Part shown: one piece after another, positions 5,096 to 8,311 of the stretch | How the letters are laid out: every line of letters starts with the position of its first letter | How positions within the stretch are numbered: position 1 is the first letter of the stretch | From: Candidatus Heimdallarchaeota archaeon | GTDB lineage: Archaea; Asgardarchaeota; Heimdallarchaeia; Heimdallarchaeales; Heimdallarchaeaceae | Reading direction: 5' to 3' | Length of the DNA: 8,311 bases | Assembly: GCA_023135215.1 (NCBI GenBank) | Contig: JAGLTP010000050.1 | Location: 1 to 8,311, forward strand | Position numbers and translations under genes: made by a program | Notes under the pieces: model-generated | Database searches by the model: none | What the model was told of the DNA's origin: nothing | Seen by the model: only the letters and a program-made list of their open reading frames with translations

Positions 5096-6064
5096 ATGAA
5101 ACAGAAAGTGTTTATTACACGTTTAATTCCTCAGAAAGGTATTGACATTCTTGAAGAGCATTTTGAAGTAAGCGTTTTTCCAGAAAAAAGACCAATAAAG
5201 AAAAAGGAACTCAAAAGACTTGCTAAAGGCTGTGATGGACTTATACCTTTGCTTACCGATAGAGTAGATGCAGAGATTATGGATAAAACAGGAATAAAAG
5301 CTATAAGTAACTACGCAGTTGGAGTAGATAATATAGACATAGAAGCAGCTACTGCTCGAAAAATCCCTGTCATGAATACACCAGGAGTTCTTACAAATGC
5401 AACAGCTGATCTGACATTTTCCTTAATATTAGGAACAGCTAGAAGATTAGTTGAAGCTGATAATTACTTTAGATCAGGAAAATGGAATGGATGGGATCCT
5501 TTGCTTCTTCTTGGTGGAGATGTTAGTGGAAAAACACTTGGAATAGTTGGGCTCGGAAGGATTGGGAAAGCTGTAGCTGAAAGAGCTAAAGGATTTGGAA
5601 TGGAAGTAATATACAATAGTAGAGCCAAATTTCAGGACGATGAGAGACTATTAGGAATTCAATTTGCTTCTCTCAAAGAACTTCTCAAAAAATCGGATTT
5701 TGTTACTCTCCACACCCCATATACTGAAGCAACTCATCATTTAATTGGGAGAAAAGAATTAGAATTGATGAAACCATCAGCCTATTTGATTAATACTGCT
5801 CGAGGTCAAATAATTAATGAAGAAGAGCTAATTGAAGGTTTGAATGAAGGACTGATTGCAGGTGCAGGTCTTGATGTCTATTATGCAGAACCAAAGTTCA
5901 ATAAAGAATTAACAAAACTCTCTAATGTTATTCTCCTCCCACACATTGGATCTGCTAGTTTAGAAACACGAACAAATATGGCAATAATTGCAGCTGAGAA
6001 TCTCAAAAATGCATTGTTTGGTAATAGACCTAGTCACATCATAAATCCTGAGATTTACGATTAA
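5096..6064 (+). CDS. D-2-hydroxyacid dehydrogenase, glyoxylate/hydroxypyruvate reductase type
   Basis: This 322-residue protein should catalyse NAD(P)H-dependent reduction of a 2-oxoacid such as glyoxylate or hydroxypyruvate to the D-2-hydroxyacid. The catalytic domain halves are at about 1-98 and 290-322, with the nucleotide-binding domain between them. Motifs are complete: substrate loop NYAVGVDNID (72-81), dinucleotide-binding G152-L-G154-R-I-G157, and catalytic R236 (NTARG), E265 (YAEP) and H283 (LPHIGSAS). After strand 2 the usual NAD-selecting Asp is replaced by N174-S175-R176, as in NADPH-preferring glyoxylate reductases, so NADPH is the likely donor. Length is close to archaeal GyaR proteins (about 330). 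Substrate cannot be separated from related enzymes such as phosphoglycerate dehydrogenase, though the absence of an ACT domain favours glyoxylate/hydroxypyruvate reductase. It is monocistronic, with its own promoter, and its 3' end overlaps the convergent gene by 4 bases. Confidence 0.92.
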   Translation: MKQKVFITRLIPQKGIDILEEHFEVSVFPEKRPIKKKELKRLAKGCDGLIPLLTDRVDAEIMDKTGIKAISNYAVGVDNIDIEAATARKIPVMNTPGVLTNATADLTFSLILGTARRLVEADNYFRSGKWNGWDPLLLLGGDVSGKTLGIVGLGRIGKAVAERAKGFGMEVIYNSRAKFQDDERLLGIQFASLKELLKKSDFVTLHTPYTEATHHLIGRKELELMKPSAYLINTARGQIINEEELIEGLNEGLIAGAGLDVYYAEPKFNKELTKLSNVILLPHIGSASLETRTNMAIIAAENLKNALFGNRPSHIINPEIYD

Positions 6065-7083
6065 GTTTCTTTATTCTCAAAAAGCTCTGTTCTTGAATAT
6101 TCTTTTTCATTTATTTTCATTTTTGAAATAGGGAAGTAGTAATGCTCAACTCTTTCATCAGGTTCTAACCTTACATGTGCCATTCCTACGAATTTATCAG
6201 CAACTGTTGGACACAAAGGATCCTTAGCTTGGGGATTTGTACCAATACCGACTTGAACAATTCGAACATCTTCTCTGTAAATAAGCTGTTGAAGATATTC
6301 ACCCGCTTTTCCTCCTCCAACAACGTCCACAAGACGATTATCTTTTAATGTCAGCGAGAGGAGTTGCGTAAGATCATCTTGCCACCCTGGAAAAATATTC
6401 AATGTTCCTGAGATAGTACAGTCTCTTTGAGTATAGGGTAACATTAAAGTTATTTCTCCAGCTGGTAAATTACTAAACATTCCTTTTTCAGTAGCGAATC
6501 CGCTCTCCCATAACCAATCTACTGGGTAAAGAAATTCAAGTGTCAAATGACTACCTGCAACATCAAAAACTTCTATTTTTCTAGCTCCTTGTACTAAACT
6601 AAATAATTGTGTTGTCATTCCTTCCATCGTATAATAATCAACATCTAAAGGTCCGTCAGGAACAAAAATATCTGGAGGTACTTGTGGTCCAGATATATGT
6701 CTAAGTTTTTTCTCTTCTAAAGGCTTAGTAATAATTGGAACATCAGTTAAAGAAAATTCTGTAAGAGTTAGCACAATATCTGAATCCAGAATTTTCTCTT
6801 TCAATTTTCTATCTTCAGGATTTTTATAATGCTCAAAAGTTGGTTTCATAAAGTAAAGGACAACTTTATTTGGTACCAGTTCTTCAATAGTGTCTCTAAT
6901 TCTTTTAGCAAGAATATTCCTTTCCATCATAGATTCAAGAAGAGACAAAGGTTTTGTTTGGAAATCTTCAGGAGAGGGATAATCACTTATGACGAGAATT
7001 TTCTCTCCTTCCTTAACCCCCCACGCTTCTTTAAGCAGTCTCTCTAAAACAGGTTTTAAGCTTTCATTTGTGAGAGGAGTCAT
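6061..7083 (-). CDS. M29-family (aminopeptidase T-like) protein with altered metal-site residues
   Basis: This 340-residue protein matches the aminopeptidase T / M29 fold, which also contains the iron dioxygenase NicX. An N-terminal Rossmann-like part starts near KILVISDYP (28-36). The family signature NLPAGE (205-210, E210) and V-G-I-G-T-N-P (278-284) are clear, and ADKFVGMAHV (295-304) carries the conserved His as H303. H314 in EHYYF probably matches the later HxD motif. Two positions look changed: Q277 stands where the family usually has a ligand Glu before GIGTNP, and Y316 where HxD has Asp. The segment between the two His motifs is also much shorter than usual. It may therefore be a non-peptidase or inactive relative; these comparisons are from memory of the family. 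Length is slightly short (typical about 360-410). ATG 7083 lies just after a well-placed TATA box. It converges on the dehydrogenase gene, sharing TTAA. Confidence 0.75.
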   Translation of the reverse strand: MTPLTNESLKPVLERLLKEAWGVKEGEKILVISDYPSPEDFQTKPLSLLESMMERNILAKRIRDTIEELVPNKVVLYFMKPTFEHYKNPEDRKLKEKILDSDIVLTLTEFSLTDVPIITKPLEEKKLRHISGPQVPPDIFVPDGPLDVDYYTMEGMTTQLFSLVQGARKIEVFDVAGSHLTLEFLYPVDWLWESGFATEKGMFSNLPAGEITLMLPYTQRDCTISGTLNIFPGWQDDLTQLLSLTLKDNRLVDVVGGGKAGEYLQQLIYREDVRIVQVGIGTNPQAKDPLCPTVADKFVGMAHVRLEPDERVEHYYFPISKMKINEKEYSRTELFENKET

Positions 7084-7110
7084 ATTCTCATCTGATAATT
7101 CTTTATGAGC

Positions 7111-7118
7111 CTTTTAAA
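7111..7118 (-). promoter_or_regulatory. TATA box of the M29-family gene
   Basis: On the minus strand TTTAAAAG lies 27 bases in front of ATG 7083, so transcription would begin within a few bases of the start codon, giving a leaderless or very short-leader mRNA. It occupies the 55-base gap between the two minus-strand genes, suggesting the M29 gene can be transcribed separately from the flavin oxidoreductase behind it. No strong terminator was seen in that gap. Confidence 0.45.
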
Positions 7119-7138
7119 CGTTAGTCTAAAGGAAAATA

Positions 7139-8230
7139 TTAGGGAAAACGGTGGAAACATCGTAACATAGTTTTTCCAAAATACTCCCCTGAAATGCATT
7201 TTCTACAATCAATACAAGAAGCTTTTTCTTGTCCACTCTTAAGAAGTTTTACAAAATCTGGTTCATTGATGAAAGGTTTGCTCATCGAGATTAAATCAAC
7301 AATTTTATTTTCTATTAAATCTTCCATTGTATTTCTACTTCTAATACCATCTACAAGTATTAGTGGAAGTTTGGGAACAGCATCACGAATTTTCTTTGCA
7401 TGTTCTCCCCAAGTTGCTTCACTGTAACCTGATTCTTCTCCAGCTCTCCCCCTTGTTTTTCTAATTTCTGGTTTTTGTTGAAATCCTCCACCTGAGATTT
7501 CTATGAAATCGATTCCTCTATCACTGAGCCATTTTGCTACTTGAATAGAATCATTAATTCTGAATCCATTTTCCGGAGCAAAATCATCGCAGTTTAATTT
7601 TATTCCGATTATAGCATCTAAACCAAGTTTGGATCTTATTTTATCATAAATATCAAAAAGCAGACGTGCTCTTTTCTCGAGTGTACCTCCAAATTTATCC
7701 TCTCTTTTATTCACAATATCTGATAAAAATTGACTTACTAAATATCCATGAGCTCCATGTATTTGCACTCCATCAAAACCTGCTTTAATAGCATTCTCAG
7801 CAGCTTTTCCAAAATCTTCAACTATATTTTCGATTTCATCAACAGACAACTCTCTAGCTTCCCAATTTTCTGTCTTATAAATTGAAGCAGTAGCACGATC
7901 AGCAGGATTGCTTGCTCCTGCATGATTCAACTGTGCAATAATTCGTGATCCATAAGAGTGGACTATTTCAACCAACTTTTTCATTCTAGGTATATGTATT
8001 TCGTCACTTAATCCAGATTGACCTGTGTGAGCTTTACCTTTTTCATTAATGTAAGAATGACCTTTGATTATTAACCCAATTTCTCCTTTAGCTAACGGTT
8101 CATAATAATCTAAAATAGGATCAGTTAATATCCCTTGTTCATCTGACCAGTAAGAGGTTGTCGCTGATCTTACATATCTGTTTTTCAGTTCAAGTTTTCC
8201 CAATTTAAAAGCTGAAAATAGCTTAGACAT
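7139..8230 (-). CDS. NADH:flavin oxidoreductase, Old Yellow Enzyme family, single-domain with Cys-rich C-terminus
   Basis: This 363-residue (beta/alpha)8-barrel FMN enzyme should reduce activated C=C bonds with NAD(P)H. Visible motifs are LFSAFKLGKLELKNR at the start (4-18), the FMN-contact region QLNHAG (100-105), the active-site H158-G-A-H161 with Y163, and R176 in NKREDKFGG (174-182). KLNCDDF (211-217) is the barrel strand carrying a basic FMN contact, and DGIRS (304-308) lies in the phosphate-binding region. The C-terminus has C339-x2-C342-x2-C345-x12-C358, close to the 4Fe-4S ligand pattern of 2,4-dienoyl-CoA reductase and trimethylamine dehydrogenase. The protein ends there, without their flavin/NAD(P)H domains. 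It may bind a cluster and use a separate electron donor, or keep remnant cysteines. The start is ATG 8230, with LFSAFKLGKL right after it as in the family. The substrate is unknown. It lies 55 bases upstream of the M29 gene on the same strand, with no clear functional link. Confidence 0.9.
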   Translation of the reverse strand: MSKLFSAFKLGKLELKNRYVRSATTSYWSDEQGILTDPILDYYEPLAKGEIGLIIKGHSYINEKGKAHTGQSGLSDEIHIPRMKKLVEIVHSYGSRIIAQLNHAGASNPADRATASIYKTENWEARELSVDEIENIVEDFGKAAENAIKAGFDGVQIHGAHGYLVSQFLSDIVNKREDKFGGTLEKRARLLFDIYDKIRSKLGLDAIIGIKLNCDDFAPENGFRINDSIQVAKWLSDRGIDFIEISGGGFQQKPEIRKTRGRAGEESGYSEATWGEHAKKIRDAVPKLPLILVDGIRSRNTMEDLIENKIVDLISMSKPFINEPDFVKLLKSGQEKASCIDCRKCISGEYFGKTMLRCFHRFP

Positions 8231-8311
8231 AAATTACCATAAAGTGAGAACTAAAAAAACATTACTGAACATAAAATTTTAAGAAATTATTATTGCGTAG
8301 ATCCACAACTT
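8231..8311 (-). other. upstream region of the flavin oxidoreductase, weak promoter signals only
   Basis: These 81 bases hold no gene that I can support. On the minus strand an AT-rich stretch complementary to 8270-8283 and a T-run at 8251-8258 lie at possible TATA distances from ATG 8230. Neither is a convincing box, and there is no Shine-Dalgarno site. The real promoter may be one of these. Confidence 0.3.

Noticed and set aside
6829..7047. 72-codon plus-strand open frame
   Set aside because: It is antisense to the M29-family gene, whose conserved motifs establish the minus strand as coding.
7194..7427. 77-codon plus-strand open frame
   Set aside because: It is antisense to the flavin oxidoreductase barrel and Cys-rich tail; it has no start signals and no protein features.

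Overview
The window is clearly AT-rich and fully packed with protein genes. It looks archaeal. AT-only TATA boxes lie about 25-30 bases in front of several starts, and some of those starts appear leaderless. Genes inside operons instead carry Shine-Dalgarno sites of the GGAGGTGA type. Terminator-like signals are T-runs without hairpins. A low-GC Asgard-type or other mesophilic archaeon would fit, but nothing here fixes the lineage. No rRNA, tRNA, CRISPR array, transposase or phage gene was seen.

Left edge (1-135): the tail of an unidentified coiled-coil/proline-rich protein, closed by a T-run. Central block (about 162-5035, all + strand): six genes that look like one functional locus. They are (i) a class I SAM methyltransferase with a hydrophobic N-terminus, (ii) a radical SAM/SPASM-like Fe-S enzyme, (iii) a four-helix membrane protein with cysteine motifs, (iv) an unrelated five-helix membrane protein, (v) a second, UbiE-like methyltransferase and (vi) a second, longer and more cysteine-rich paralogue of gene iii. 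Genes i-iii are almost contiguous (gaps of 4 and 12 bases from stop to chosen start). Genes iv-v are 21 bases apart. Gene vi has its own TATA box and ribosome binding site. The layout reads as two modules, each ending in a methyltransferase-associated Cys-rich membrane protein. I infer an uncharacterised membrane-linked modification pathway (lipid, quinone-like or peptide substrate), with radical chemistry plus two methylations. The product cannot be told from sequence.

Right half (5096-8230): ordinary metabolic genes. A GyaR-like D-2-hydroxyacid dehydrogenase on the + strand converges on a minus-strand M29-type aminopeptidase-like protein; their stop codons share one TTAA. Behind the latter is a minus-strand single-domain Old Yellow Enzyme-type flavin oxidoreductase with a Cys-rich C-terminus. 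These three have separate promoters and no clear functional tie to the central block.

The best candidate for something undescribed is the central block, especially the paired CSHCPYY membrane proteins beside the radical SAM enzyme. A possible 11-codon leaderless upstream ORF overlaps the first methyltransferase start.
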